DNA of 64,000 nt from Clarireedia homoeocarpa (GCA_001465935.1 LNKV01000003.1:130363-194362), one strand, 5' to 3'; positions 22,426 through 35,200 are shown, numbered from the stretch's first letter. Numbers and translations are program-made. Notes: a model not told the origin generated them from the sequence alone.

Positions 22426-23978
22426 ATGGCTGCATCAATCTTTCGGCACATCGGGCGCACAGCTTCCAAATGCTCTCTGCGGCCCACCACACTTCCAACC
22501 TCAACTCCAAGAGCCTCAATCCGCGCATTCTCCGCAATTCCAGCACGACGATACGCAGATACATATGAAGGCACAAGACTAATTCCTACCGACGAGCACT
22601 TCTCCCAGCCTAGTGAGCTCAGTAACACAACAAACATCGATGCTACCCCGCAGGGTACCGAGACCGTCGAGCACAAAAAGATTCGTCATTATACAGTGAA
22701 CTTTGGACCCCAGCATCCCGCCGCTCACGGTGTGTTACGGTTGATTCTGGAGCTCAATGGAGAGGAAATTGTTCGATCGGACCCGCATGTGGGATTACTG
22801 CATCGAGGAACCGAAAAGTTGATTGAATATAAGACCTATCTACAAGCTTTGCCATATTTCGACAGATTGGATTATGTATCTATGATGACCAATGAGCAAT
22901 GCTACTCATTGGCGGTTGAGAAGTTGCTGAATGTTGAGATCCCTGAGCGAGCGAAATGGATTCGAACAATGTTTGCGGAAATCACCAGAATCTTGAACCA
23001 TCTTATGTCTGTCCTGTCTCACGCAATGGATGTTGGTGCTCTTACACCTTTCTTGTGGGGGTTCGAGGAACGTGAGAAGCTTATGGTAAGGAAACCCAAC
23101 GCATTGAATTAAGTCTATTTAATTACATTTGTGGTATTGATCTCTCCTAGGAATTCTATGAGCGTGTATCGGGAGCTCGCTTGCACGCAGCCTATGTTCG
23201 CCCAGGTGGTGTCCACCAGGATATACCTGTTGGTCTCCTCGATGATATTTACCAATGGGCAACTCAGTTCGGCGATCGTATCGATGAGACTGAGGAGCTA
23301 CTCACCGACAACAGAATCTGGATTGGACGAACGAAAGGCATTGGTGTTGTGTCGGCCGCTGATGCCCTAAATCTTGGTTTCACTGGTGTGATGCTTCGTG
23401 GTAGTGGTGTTCCATGGGACGTCAGAAAAAGCCAACCTTATGACGCGTATGATCAAGTCGAATTCGATGTACCGGTTGGAGTCAACGGCGACTGCTACGA
23501 TCGATACTTGTGCAGAATGGAGGAATTCAGGCAATCGCTTCGAATTATCCATCAGTGCTTAAACAAAATGCCACCCGGACCTGTCAAAGTAGAAGACTAC
23601 AAAGTTTCTCCTCCACCACGTGCTGCCATGAAAGAAAACATGGAGGCTCTTATCCATCATTTCCTGTTGTTCACCAAAGGATACACGGTTCCTCCAGGAG
23701 AGACTTATGCACCAATCGAAGCTCCTAAGGGTGAGATGGGTGTGTATGTCGTCAGTGATGGGAGTGAAAGACCGTATAGATGCAAAATCCGTGCTCCAGG
23801 ATTTGCTCACTTGTCAGGGTTCGATCAGATTTCAAGAGGACATTTACTGGCTGATGCGGTTGCCATCATCGGAACCATGGATTTGGGTAAGATTGCGAAA
23901 ACACTTTTTGATTTGTTCAATTCTCAATACGGTTCGTTGCTAACGTTTTCTGCAGTGTTTGGAGAAGTTGACAGGTAG
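22426..23978 (+). CDS. Mitochondrial complex I 49-kDa subunit (NDUFS2/NuoD family)
   Basis: Encodes 472 residues in three exons: 22426-23085, 23151-23886 and 23956-23978. The last exon has only 23 nt and encodes the conserved C-terminal FGEVDR. The N-terminal 46 residues are Arg/Ser/Thr-rich with no acidic residues and end near ARRYADT, typical of a mitochondrial presequence. The core has the family hallmarks: [15 protein letters not shown] at about residue 90, the quinone-site region [23 protein letters not shown], and [14 protein letters not shown] near the C-terminus. The protein forms part of the ubiquinone-binding site at the junction of the peripheral and membrane arms of NADH dehydrogenase. 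Length matches fungal orthologs such as N. crassa nuo-49. Confidence 0.97.
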
Positions 23979-24187
23979 AGAAAAAGAAATAAAAGAAATT
24001 AGATGTGGCGATGATACAGTGGTTTGAGGCACTGTGGCGTATTTTATCTGTTCCGATGTATAAACTAGGTGAACGCTGGTTAGCATATATCCAGCATTAC
24101 ATGATACAAATGAACGGTCTCTGAGAATGTGTATCACTAACCCAAAGATGTGCCAGTCATTCGTGTGTGCCTTTCAACAGCCTTTGG

Positions 24188-25420
24188 CTATTCAGCAACA
24201 CTGCCGCCGACAACTGGTGTACCAACTTTCTGATCTTTGCTAGAAACTGACACATCAGAATGCAATTGCAACTTCTCCTGAACCTGGTCTGCCGTAGACT
24301 CGGTATCCTTCCAGGTGGGTTCCATGGAATTCTTTGGTGCTTTGGAATCACTTTGTTGGGCTGGCCTTGTCTGAGTTCGACGTAAGCTTGATGGTTGGAG
24401 TGGAGGAGGCGAAATCACTTTTCCTGGATACCAGCTCATGCCGCCACCTATAGCGGCTCCACGACGAGGTGGAACGGCTGGCGCCCCAGAGGAACCCACT
24501 TGCTGGAAGGGATTCACAATTCTGTGGGAACGCTGGTAATCTACGCCGTGATCTGTGTATTGGTGGCTTTCAGCGTACTTGGCCTTCTTATCGATGGAAG
24601 GATGATGATTACCCGCTGTGGAAGCGTAAGCTTGGGCATATTTCTCATTGCTTGCAGTGCTGGGGGCTGAGTAGGATCCATCACTTGGATAGTCTTGATT
24701 CTGGTGACATTGATTCGTGCCATACTGATTTATGCCATATTGATTTATGCCATATTGATTTATGCCATACTGATTCATACCATACTGGATCCAACCATAC
24801 TGGGGCGGGGGCGGGCAATACTGGGGTGGACTATAATGGTTAGGATAGCATTGATTGAGGTTATACTGGAAGGCATACCCGTTCAGATAGCTGCCATTTT
24901 CAAATCCCCCATTTCCCACGGCCATGCTGTGGTTGATAGGCACTTGATTCCATCCTATGGCGCTCTGATGCGTAGAAGGAAACAAACTCATCATGGGCAT
25001 TTGAATTGGGCTCATTAAGCCAGATCCCTGACCAGTACCAGGATTCTTTGCAGCTGCGGCCGTCGGAGTAGGTCTAATTACACCCATACTAACCTGATTG
25101 TGACCGTTTTCTTGGTACCAAGTCTCGAAGGCTTCCTCGTACTCCTTCTCACGACGCTCTCTCTCTTCTTGGGTGAAAACCACCTCACACTGGCACTCAC
25201 CGTTCTCGTGTTGTTGCCTATGGACTTCTTCATCTTCGAGGACCTGGCGGTTCCACACAATTCTCGCGCACGCATGGCAATATCCCTTGCTGTCGATTGG
25301 CCGCTCTGCGACAAATTCGCATCTTGGGAAGTTGGAGTTAGATGCTGTCAATGGGCATTCGATCAAGATCGGTGGCGAGCAATGACCACACTTGTGGGCG
25401 AGGTATTCCCATATGCACAT
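24188..25420 (-). CDS. Cys-rich N-terminus plus Gln/Asn/Tyr-rich protein of unknown function
   Basis: Encodes 410 residues in one exon on the minus strand. I do not recognise the family. The first 80 residues carry Cys and His pairs (CGHCSPP, then CEF, YCHACARIVW, ECQCEV) that could bind zinc, followed by an acidic helix (EERERREKEYEEAFETWYQ). The rest is disordered and rich in Asn, Gln, Tyr, Pro and Ser, including a five-copy NQYGI-like repeat encoded by a 15-bp minisatellite at 24711-24787. The start at 25420 gives MCIWEYLAHKCGH, a start style common in fungus-specific small zinc proteins. It converges on the complex I 49-kDa gene. Because of its low-complexity body, function cannot be inferred; a regulatory or RNA-associated role is only a guess. 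Confidence 0.72.
   Translation of the reverse strand: MCIWEYLAHKCGHCSPPILIECPLTASNSNFPRCEFVAERPIDSKGYCHACARIVWNRQVLEDEEVHRQQHENGECQCEVVFTQEERERREKEYEEAFETWYQENGHNQVSMGVIRPTPTAAAAKNPGTGQGSGLMSPIQMPMMSLFPSTHQSAIGWNQVPINHSMAVGNGGFENGSYLNGYAFQYNLNQCYPNHYSPPQYCPPPPQYGWIQYGMNQYGINQYGINQYGINQYGTNQCHQNQDYPSDGSYSAPSTASNEKYAQAYASTAGNHHPSIDKKAKYAESHQYTDHGVDYQRSHRIVNPFQQVGSSGAPAVPPRRGAAIGGGMSWYPGKVISPPPLQPSSLRRTQTRPAQQSDSKAPKNSMEPTWKDTESTADQVQEKLQLHSDVSVSSKDQKVGTPVVGGSVAE
24711..24787 (-). repeat. Coding 15-bp minisatellite
   Basis: About five imperfect copies of a 15-bp unit (tgatttatgccatat on the plus strand) lie inside the open frame and encode NQYGI/NQYGM/NQYGT on the minus strand. Since 15 is a multiple of 3, copy-number change would preserve the frame. 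Confidence 0.85.
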
Positions 25421-25850
25421 GTTTTCTGTGTTTTCGAAAAGAAGTGGAATCTTGGAAGTGCTAAGGCGAAACGACTGTTTGCCACTGCCGGACTGGTAAA
25501 ATGACAGTTTTTTTCTGGCTTGGTCGAACGTAGATACTGTTCAAACCCACGGGACTTGAAGAAGCGAAATTCTGAACAGATTAAATTGGTCGAATATTCT
25601 CTGACTTCTCTGCTAGGTTGTCCGAAGAAGGAGGTGACTTAAATGGTTCTCTTTGTTCGTTGTTCTCTGCGTAAATGTATTCTGTTCTCTGTCTGCGTTC
25701 ATTTGAATCTGGGCATGAAGTTGTACGTTATATCTTGGTGTTGGTCGTTCAGCTACAGTGAGCGAAAGGGTGTGATGCTGGTACTTGAATGATGGGAGTT
25801 AGTCACAACCTTCGAATTTTCAGCCACGTGGACTATGGATACTAACATAT
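25421..25850. other. Upstream region of the Cys-rich/Gln-rich gene
   Basis: It likely contains the promoter and 5' untranslated region of the gene starting at 25420. TCTCTG/TTCTCT-rich sequence is seen at about 25600-25700. No gene is supported. Confidence 0.45.
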
Positions 25851-26444
25851 TCAAAAATTTGGGCAAACGTCCGAGATATCTGGAGTAAGACAGTCCTGTA
25901 GCAGTGACGAAAGTTGGTTCAGTCTTTCATCATGTCGGGAGGAATGGTCCAGTGATGCATTACCTGTTGATCATAGAGTTTATAGAACGCTACCGGTAAC
26001 AATTCCCTTGGTGGAAGTTCGATCAATTTAATCTGCAGAGGCTTGTCAGTCAGACCTTTAAATCCATGCGATCCGGAGCTCATAGGACGGACAGTATCAA
26101 CGATGATTCCAAGATCAGTGACCGGATATTTGGCATGCGGTGAAAGAACTATCGCAAGAAGTGGTTTTCATTGGAGATCTGGAGAATTTCTTGTTTAATC
26201 CAATTAGAAATTCGCAAGAGCGAAGACGAATATCCTTCTTTCTCACAGTTGTTAAAGATATGTAAGAATTTGAAAAGAAAAGACATAAAATGTAGTCTAT
26301 TGTATTGTATGATTTGGAGTGGGAAGGGGAGATATAGAATGTTTCAACCGATATCACCTTTGTGGGGATTTCAAGGAAAAGGTCGATCTATCGCAATAGG
26401 GTGAATGTGGTAGACGCAACCTACGTTCTGACGTATCTGCTACC
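25851..26444 (-). pseudogene. Unresolved minus-strand gene or broken gene relic
   Basis: Several stretches on the minus strand read as protein but do not join cleanly. The last exon is 25895-25851 (DCLTPDISDVCPNF, then stop), linked by a good 68-nt intron to an open stretch rising from 25964 to about 26170 (includes HAKYPVTDLGIIVDTVRP and ELLPVAFYKLYDQQ). Upstream, an exon from 26241 down to about 26170 (KEGYSSSLLRISNWIKQEI) is in a different frame; the switch falls at a run of four A residues (minus strand) near 26168. A 30-nt exon at 26387-26358 with GT/AG flanks may precede it, and the coding-like frame above 26444 is unclear. I do not recognise the family. It could be a pseudogene, a gene with an assembly error, or a real gene whose splicing I have misread. 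Confidence 0.38.
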
Positions 26445-27899
26445 TTATCTCTTAATCTTGTTATCTGAAATACCGTTCGGTGAGGGGTATTTGTGTTGAG
26501 ACGGCGACGTAGGTTGCAATTGCTGGTTTTGACTTGAATCTGAGAAAGATTGTCAGTAATGATACGCTCATTGTATGTCAAGCAATTTCTCGAATGTGGA
26601 TGGCCATATGAATGGAGTTCTTTGACTATTGTCTTTCTCAAGACTGACATATACGTGGACATTGACCTACTTAACCCAGGCGTAGGACTAGCACTCCCTA
26701 CGCAGTTCGAGGGATTGGTTATCAACTTGTCGTTCCACCGACACGGACACGGCAGAGAAAGTGCTCGACAGAATCATCGCGAGAAATTTGGATGTCAGAG
26801 AAATGATCATGCTAATAGAAGGTGAGAAACACGTGCTAGTGAGCTTTATAATACTGACTCTTCCTGGAAATATTCTTTTACTTATGGTCATCACATCCTA
26901 ATCATGAATGCCAACAATTGACGTTTGTTGGTTGATGGCCCACCTATTCTTTCTCCTACATACTCAAAACTTTATCAATCAGTATTCACAAACAAATACA
27001 ACCACGAGGATACACAACGTAAATACTCATCACCAAACTGAGTGAAGCATACGACGATGACGACAGAATTACGAACGTGGTGATCATTTAGAAACCGTGT
27101 TGCGTCATAATTGGGTTAAGTATAACAAATCGTGCTGTTGTGATCGTTGTCGCGGTCCCTGTCGCTGCCGAATAGGGGTCATGCTAGCCGAAAGTTTGCT
27201 GTATAATTGACAGCAACAAAGCAATAAAAACAACAATCCCTAGCTTGTTTGTCTCTGCGATCACAAACTTATCCTTTGTTAATGTTGTGGGTTTGCTGTT
27301 TCATCTGTTTCCCTCAATCAGTTATCACCACTGCAGCAATTGCAATTGGCCATGGCTCGTTTCTTTGTTGTCGTTTCTATGTTTCCCTGTTGTTTGAATC
27401 ATCGCTTCCTTTGTGTTTCTTTGTTCTTTTCTTTATTACTATTTCTTGTCAGAAACATATGCCATTACAACAGCCAAACAACAAGCTGTGAATTTAGACA
27501 CTGGAAGGATCTCATGATATTGCCTGGTCGCGTTGGTGTGATGCCTGTGTCAGTCTCGCTCTCGCCGTGCGATTTCCAAGTGGCTACCTTTATATGCTCA
27601 CTGGAACATGCACATTCACCGCCAGATCAGCCGGGAGCGTGCATGGTTCGCAACGAGAAGAGTGAATGGAATCAAGCAGCACTGAATCACCCCATTAACA
27701 TGTATCCCCACGCAGTGAAAGGAAAAATCTCCGCTTCACATCAATCAAACTGGCGCCCTAGAAGGCCATTTTCAACGTTTCAGAATTTCCGATTCTCGAT
27801 AACAAATCCTTCAACGTCCAAAGCAAACACACACTTTCTTAGATACAAACACATCTCACACCGCCACAACCCAAAAACGCACAAACAATCACTTCCAAA
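26445..27899. other. Intergenic region, unresolved
   Basis: Ambiguous protein-like fragments occur on both strands at 26445-26890, perhaps the 5' part of the unresolved gene below it. From 26900 to 27899 nothing with coding character was seen; several T-rich and CA-rich tracts are present. Confidence 0.4.
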
Positions 27900-28499
27900 A
27901 TGATCCCAACCCAACACAGCTTCACAAACAGCTGTCTCCACCCCGCCTACGGACCCGTCCTCTCCTCAACCATAATCTACCTTCCCTTAACAACCCACCA
28001 CACGCCCTCCCGATCCTCCCCCGCCCTCCAAAAAATCCACCTCCGCCTCTCCATCCCCTGCCCCTTCTGCGCAGACCCCAACCTGCACGCCTTCGTCCCC
28101 GCCGGATCTGGCGTCCTCGTCATCCTCGCTTCTTCTTCTTCTTCTTCGAGCACTTTCCCATCGTATGCGGATACGTGGGAAGTGTTGAGAGTGTGCCATG
28201 TAGAGGGGATCAGGTCGGGGGAGTGGGATTTGGGCTTTGGGATGGGAATGGGGATGGGGTGGACGCAGATGGCGTGGGTGCCGCGGCCGGTGGGGGATGT
28301 GCTGGTGAGTGGGTCTGGGGAAGGAGAGGGAGACGAGAGGATGGATGGAGTGGGAGGGACGGTTGAGATCAGGCAGAGGTGGAGAGCGGGGATGGGGGAG
28401 TCGAAAGAGGGGTTTGGATGGAGGGGGCGGGTGGAGAGTCGGTTGCCGGGGATGATGGCCAGGTTGGGTGCAGTGGTGGGTAGGGGTCGGTGGAGATGA
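27900..28499 (+). CDS. Hypothetical protein
   Basis: A 199-residue intronless open frame starts with ATG in an AAAATG context at 27900. The first half has a CPFC pair and a short hydrophobic stretch followed by a Ser run (ASSSSSSSTF); the second half is Gly/Met/Arg-rich (GFGMGMGMGW). No domain is recognised. A frame of almost the same length lies on the opposite strand, so base composition alone may keep both open. A possible intron (GTGAGT at about 28304 to CAG near 28373) would change the C-terminus. It is only moderately likely to be a real gene. Confidence 0.4.
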   Translation: MIPTQHSFTNSCLHPAYGPVLSSTIIYLPLTTHHTPSRSSPALQKIHLRLSIPCPFCADPNLHAFVPAGSGVLVILASSSSSSSTFPSYADTWEVLRVCHVEGIRSGEWDLGFGMGMGMGWTQMAWVPRPVGDVLVSGSGEGEGDERMDGVGGTVEIRQRWRAGMGESKEGFGWRGRVESRLPGMMARLGAVVGRGRWR

Positions 28500-29277
28500 T
28501 ATGAGTGAGAGAGAGAGAGAAGTGGTCGGAGTTTAAAGTGGAAGTTGTCTTTTGTAGCTCGCAGATATGGCAAGGGACCGGTGAATTATTAGAACACGAA
28601 ATATGGCAAGTAAAATGGTCAGTCCACTTCTATCAGCAGCACTGATAAACCATCAACCTCTTTTAGGTTGGTAAATGATCCGGTAGAGGTACATCATTCA
28701 TCTATGTATTTACCATATAGCAAGATAATATTACTTGTGGAAGAATTCAGACGGTTTAATTCTCAGAGCTTTCCTACTACGAGTATCATTTGTTTCATGG
28801 GTGCTCTTTCTCCCTACCATCAGTTATGGAATCTTATCTATCCACTTTTTATCTCCAAAAACCTTCCTTCGATCCTCTGCGCCATATTTTTGGTATTTTT
28901 TTCACGCTCCTCTCTAACCATGCATCCGTATTTATCGCATCATCGTCATGAAAAGAAAACAAGGATCTATTGCACTCCTAACCCCACTCCCACTCCCAAT
29001 CCCGCTCCCGCTCCTATTCCCAGCACGCACAATCAAATACGCCTCCCAACGAATTTGCAGGAACTCCTCGCTGATGGATAGATGAATTTATGCATGTGTA
29101 AGTACTTAGTCCTGTGTAGGCATATGCAATATGTGAGTAATTGAGAGTGATTCGATGACTTCCTTGCTGTGCTGTATTTTTTGAGGAATTTTTAAATCGT
29201 CGCGGTATGTTCGGTATGTAATTTACATTATGTTAAAATTTTTGGTGATTGACGAGACAAAAAGTATGATGTCTAAA
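28500..29277. other. Intergenic region, no supported gene
   Basis: It lies 3' of the kinase gene. A short (ga)n run occurs at 28506-28521, and a ccactcccactcccaatccc-like array lies at 28985-29015. Open frames at 28668-29081 show no domain. Confidence 0.45.
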
Positions 29278-32200
29278 TCAGACACCATTCTCTCCATCTC
29301 CTCGGGGTTGACGACGTCGGCTAGGTCTGCGTGCAACGACTGGCGAGTCGTAGACATCGCGGAATGCTGAAAGCTGCCCAGTAAGACTCGCCAGCATACG
29401 AGTAACTTCATGCTTCATTTCAGCCTGTGATGCCTCACCTGTAAGAGCGGGAATCGAAGGAGCAGGTGGTAGATCAGGGAAATGTGCCATGGTATATTGA
29501 GGCTCGGAGCCAGTCTGGTCAGGGATATGAGGATGGTATGATGGGACAACGTATTCAGAGTCCGAAGCATCATCTTTGTTGCCTTCAGCATCAGATACTG
29601 AGAAGTCTGAAACATCAGCCAAGTCATTAAGAGCATTTCCGGTGCGATTTCTAGAGGAAGCCACGAAATCTTCAGTAACATAAATAGAAGGTTCGCGTTC
29701 ATGAGTGGGCTGGTATAGCGATGCATGGTGTTCGAGCTCGAAAGGATTGACCGTAGACGACGTCAGAGAATGGGTCCGTTCACTCGAGATGGATATAGTG
29801 TCTGACTGTGCTGTGGAAGGTCGAGCAAACTCGGGGAGTGGATCAGGCAAACTCATATCTAAATCAATCAGTGATTCTCGAACAGACATGCGGTCCATTG
29901 CAGTTTGCGTAGCTCCCATAAAGCCACCGCCGAAACCAGAACCGAGAGGTTCAGTAGGATGGTGAACCAAAGCTGGCCTACCACCAGATCCAGGAGTGAA
30001 AGCAGGTCGCGGAACTTCATAACTCGATGGAAATCGTGAAAGCTCGGGGTCTGCAGAAGCAGGGGGGGCCATAGAGGGAAACTTCCAATCTTGTGTTCGG
30101 CGGTTGGGGTTGATATCAGCAGGATCACTGAGCGCAGGCCGACTGAAGTCAGGTAGAGTTGATGTATAGTCATCATCTGGATCATCCCGTCCATATCTAC
30201 CAGCTTTTATTGTTTCCATATCTGGGAAGTTGGACATGCCGGTTTCAACATCATGACCACCAAGGTCTATCATCGTATCTCTGATAGATGTTTGAGCCGA
30301 ATCGTCTCGTAATGGTAGGTCCGAGGTTGGCTGTGCGAATGGTCTTCCATAATGATTTCGACTATTCTCCTCATAGTTGGAGAGAGTGTTGGGATCAAAG
30401 ATTTTTTCCAAAGGAGCTTTAAGTGGTGCTAATGCTTCGGGTGGAGGGCGACGTCTTCCCTTTTGAGCTGGCGGAGGCTTCGAAGTTTGCTCTACAAATC
30501 CCGCATCAAAATCAACGCCAGACCCATAAACATCATAAACGTCTTGAGCGGTCGATTGACGACGAACTTCTTGATCAAAAGCTGCCGTGGTGCTGAAGTT
30601 CCACTCATCATCCGATATGGCCGTGGAAGATAATTCCGAGGGTCCCTGCGCACCACCCATCATGAAAAGGGACTTTCTGCTCCCGCCATGATCCTCCCAT
30701 AATTTGAATGCGCGTACCAAGTGCGACAGCGAAGACGTAGGGTATCTCGCTTGGGTGTTGTAAATATAGGGATGCATCTGGACTTGGTCTATTGTTGGAC
30801 GTTCGCTCGGAAATTCTTCGAGGCAGTATGCGACGAGGCTTCGCAGATCGTCAGAATAATCTCCTCCTTCAAGCCGCGGAACGTGTTGTTTTAAATATGG
30901 TCCGAGGCGCTCGAATGGGATTCGATTGGCAGCATTCGGTGGAAGTCCTGTAGCAATCTCGTAGACCATAGATCCAAAAGCCCAGATATCAACTTCTTTT
31001 CCGTAGCTAGGTGTAGCATCAAACAATTCAGGTGCCATCCAATGCGGGGTGCCAATAATGGTTGATCTCTTGTCAACTTTGGTTTCCATAGTTCCAGCTA
31101 CACCAAAGTCACAAAGCTGCACTCCTCCCTCTTCCGTGACCAGCACATTTGCACCTAAAAATGGTTAGATATCTGGAAAAATTCTACCTGTTTTAAAAGG
31201 TGCTCACATTTTATATCTCGATGTATAATTCCAGCGTCGTGGACCCATTTAATAGCTTCAGCAACCTCACGCAGAATTGGTATGATCCATTTCTCTTGTA
31301 GACCACCAGGTGCAGTGGGTTTCATCTACAACTAATAAGTATTGGGTGCCAGCTGAGGGAAGAAATGGTTCTTACCAGAGTAGCAACACTGCCTCCACCA
31401 CAATATTCAGTGATCATCCACATTGCTTGGCCGACAGGTAGAGCCTCAATAACATGATTGATGTTACGTGCTTTGCTTTCGCTCAATGTTTTCAAGGCAC
31501 TGATTTCTTTCAAAAATTCGCTGTAAGAATCAGCATTCTTTGGGTTGATGGTGTCACTTTCGTCAATGTCAATAATCTTTACAGCTACAATGGCAGCAGA
31601 TGCCATATCTTTTCTATGAGGTTATCAGCAGATGTCTTAGGAGAGCAGATGGTGCAAGCCAATCTTACGCTTTGTAAACCCGGCCAAAACTTCCTTTGCC
31701 TGTGAGTTCTAAGAGGACATATTTGGGCGGATCTTTACCTGCTTTGGCTGCAGCTTCAAGCACACTAGCTTGCATTTGCCGAGCATCCTCGACAGCTTTG
31801 GCCCTGACTGAGATAGCCTGGGACTTTCTGATCTGGAGTCGATCCATTTTGGCAAAATTTGCTCCAGAAGCTGCGACGCGATTATCTAAAAAAGACTGTT
31901 GTGCTAACGAGCTGCTGGTACCTCCCGGAGTGACCTCTGTCAAAGGTGGTAGGACTTTAGGATGAGTCGAAACTACTTCAGGGTTCGGCAGACTATCGCT
32001 TGGGGGAGGTGGAAGTTTCGTCACGATTTTCTGTACTTTATAACCCCACTCTAAGTAAGTAGAATCGGTGATAACTAGTCTTTTCAAACCCAATCCGCTA
32101 GACGGATGCAGTGTGAATTTACGACTCGAAGGTGAATTTTGCTGAGGACCTCGAGATGAATTCTGAGATGGACTCAAGTCTACACCTAGAGAAGCCGGAG

Positions 32201-35200
32201 AGCCTTTGGTGATGCCAGAAGGGTGAATTTCTTGGCTTTTCTCTGCCCTCGTAATTCGTTGTCGAGTTCGCTTTGCCACAAATGGGGTGAGCTCGTAAGG
32301 TTGTGATTCGCTGCTGAGACTTTCGGAATCGGACACAGCACGCAACAAACGGCCATGTACAGAAGCAGCTTCTTTCTGCTTAGACAAATGTTCTTGACCA
32401 GATGCAGATGGTGTGATTGAAGGCGGGCTTCGCAATACAAGATTCTGCGTTTGAAGTCCGTCAATTCCGACGTTTCGGGGTGGTGGTGGTGTTTGAAGAT
32501 CTTTGACCTGCTCTGTATTACCAAACACAAAATCGTTAAAGGATTGCTTGGATCTGGGCTGCGAGAGTTGTGGCGACTTCTTTCGGGACTCTCGAAAAGT
32601 TGGTGGCTGCGGAAAGTCTGTCAGATTTATGATCCCAAGAGCGTTGTTGTCATCTAGGAGTTGACGAGGCGAAGGTAAAATCTCCTTACGACCAGCTGAA
32701 AGATGGGAATCCGGTGATAAATGAACCAACTCTTCTCCTAAGACCAGAGATTCACTTGAGCCCACTGTTTTGAGTACGTGTTTAAAATGATGCAAATTTC
32801 CCGAATTCACTGGTGAGGTCTGACTTCGACTTGGTGGATGAATCACGTGAGTGCCAGCAGAACGGTGGTTCGTCTTCTCTCTAGGTGCGCTATTAGAAGT
32901 GGCGCAGTAATGCTGGGAAACCAGGGGCAGAAGAGGATAAGAGTTGGCAAGCTTGAGTTGATCCTCTCTCAATTGTCGCGCGATCGCGACTTCGTATGCT
33001 TTATGTCGAATTTTTGTAGAATTGGCATCCGAGTCGAATCCTAAAGGCGTTCGTTTCAGGGGAGATGTGGCTGGTGAAAATTGACCATCGTCCTGTCGCT
33101 GCCATTTAGGGTCAATCAAAGGTACAGCAGGTTCATTGCCATTTACCCCCTGGAGAAAAGCGACAGTAAGTCAGTCAAAGGTTCAGAAAACGACAGTAAC
33201 ATATGAGGGCATGAATTGTCCGGAATTGCACATTCAACTGCAACGCTGCAGGACAGCTGTGCCAAAACTGTACATTATACAGAGCTACAAAACGGATATC
33301 GGTATATATTCGTTTGCAGAATCATAGACGGATTGAAGAAAGGTAAAGGAAGATGGGAGTTTAATTGCTGTTTGGGACTTACACGTTGAATATTTCTTTG
33401 AACAATGGATTGTTCGGCATGCACAACAGGAGGTGGACGTAGAGGAATCGGTGGTGATGCAGGTCCGATGCCACTGCCACTTCTGCTGATCAGGGTTTTA
33501 GTTCTAGCTGTCTTTGGTATTGTTCTGGACGGTTTGTACACCTAAGACACCATTAGTCAGCAGCTGTGCATTTTCTTAACCTCCTCTCGTCTCATTAATT
33601 CATCCCCAACTACATCTTACGGCATAGAAATGTCCGTATGTTAAGGGTACTTACATTCAGACAACCATACCTCTCTACATGTACACCGTCATGGTAAATT
33701 ATTTCACCGGATTTCGGGAGAGTAGATACGTTAGTATTGATTTCCAGTGCTGGCTTGGTTCTAGAAGGCAACTTCGTCTGGAGTGGACCTGAACTCTGCT
33801 TCTTCTCCGGCGCAGCCTCTGTTGGATGATCTACCTCCATTGATATGGGGCCTGCACGCCTTTCAGTGACTTTTGTCTGTTTCTCTGCAGTTGCAGTTCT
33901 CTGACGTTGGAGGAGAGGTAAGGATCTGGGAGTTTCTGGAGGAGTCAGGGGACGATCCCCGACATAATCTTCACCAAACAATGCCTTAGTTGTACTATCA
34001 ATTGCTTTTCCCTTCTCCTCGTCTGGTATGGGCTTGCCTTTACGCTCGTTGAGGGTTTCCTCCGGCTCTGTATGGATAGGTTGAATAGTGTAATCCGGGT
34101 GAGATTCCAGGCTCTTTGTTCTTGATTGGCGCCTTGAACCACTAGTAGTACTTGATACCGATGATGTTTTCTGGGAACTACTGACGCTAAATTGAGTAAA
34201 GACAGAGTGATAACCACTGTCTACCTTTGCAAGCGCGCAGGGAAAACCACTTGATACTCCAATGCCATTGAAACTGTGGAGAATCTCGGTCGGGGATCCC
34301 ATCGAGATTGGAGAAATTTCCTCGTCTACCTGCCTAGGTCCTTCTTGAGAACGAGCTGTATGATTATAGGACATGAACGCGTCCAAGTCATGCGCAGGAT
34401 CGTCATGAGCGGGCAAGACCTTCTGTGCGTCGGCCTCAACGATCATTGGCATGGTTGGCTCGGCGAACTTTTCTCTCTTTCTTAGTTCTGGAGGTCTCCC
34501 CCTCAATGTGTGTTCTGTGATAGCACGTCTGGAAAGCTGCGGTGTTCTGTCAATCTTAGGATCAGCAAAATGCTGGCGTCCAGCAGGTTTAAGTCGTTGA
34601 TCACTTGTGGAGCGTAGATCAACTTCATTGTGGATGACTCTTCTTCTATGGAGATGTGCGTCGTCGGCTTCGATGAACGCCCCAAGATCACCGCCAACTG
34701 GGCTGCAGAAATCAACCGGCGACTTTCTGTGAGAAAAATCCTCCATAGGTGCAATCGGTGGCACAAATCTTACCGGTGCTCCAGGCGGCTCCTCGTCATC
34801 TGTTGCGACACCAAGGCTTGGTGTCGGAACTGGCTGGTTGTGATCGAGCATCGGAGGAGACTTAGGAGTCTTTGATTTGAAAATCCCCCGTAGTTTGTCC
34901 TTTAAATGAGCTCGCTCTGTGGCCTTGTTATTAACATCATCTGGATGAGAGCAAACGTCCGCATCGCTGCGCGGATGCTTTGCCAAGGCCGCATACCGCG
35001 CCTGTTTTTGGGTGGATTTCTTGTCTTTTGCGCGTTTCCTTTCCGCCGCTAGATCTTCCTCATCAGAAGACGACTCCCAGATCGAAACCATTGGCTCTCC
35101 TGGGTAGAAGGGCTCATTAAATTTTCCTTCGTACTCCATAGTGATTTTTGGTTGATTGTTTTCTTTTTCCGGTTCGTTGCTTGTTTGTTGCGTGCCTTTC

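Noticed and set aside
27977..28573. 198-residue minus-strand frame opposite the hypothetical ORF at 27900
   Set aside because: It is Pro/Ser/Thr-rich antisense of Gly/Arg-rich codons; the plus-strand ORF has the better start context, though neither is strong.
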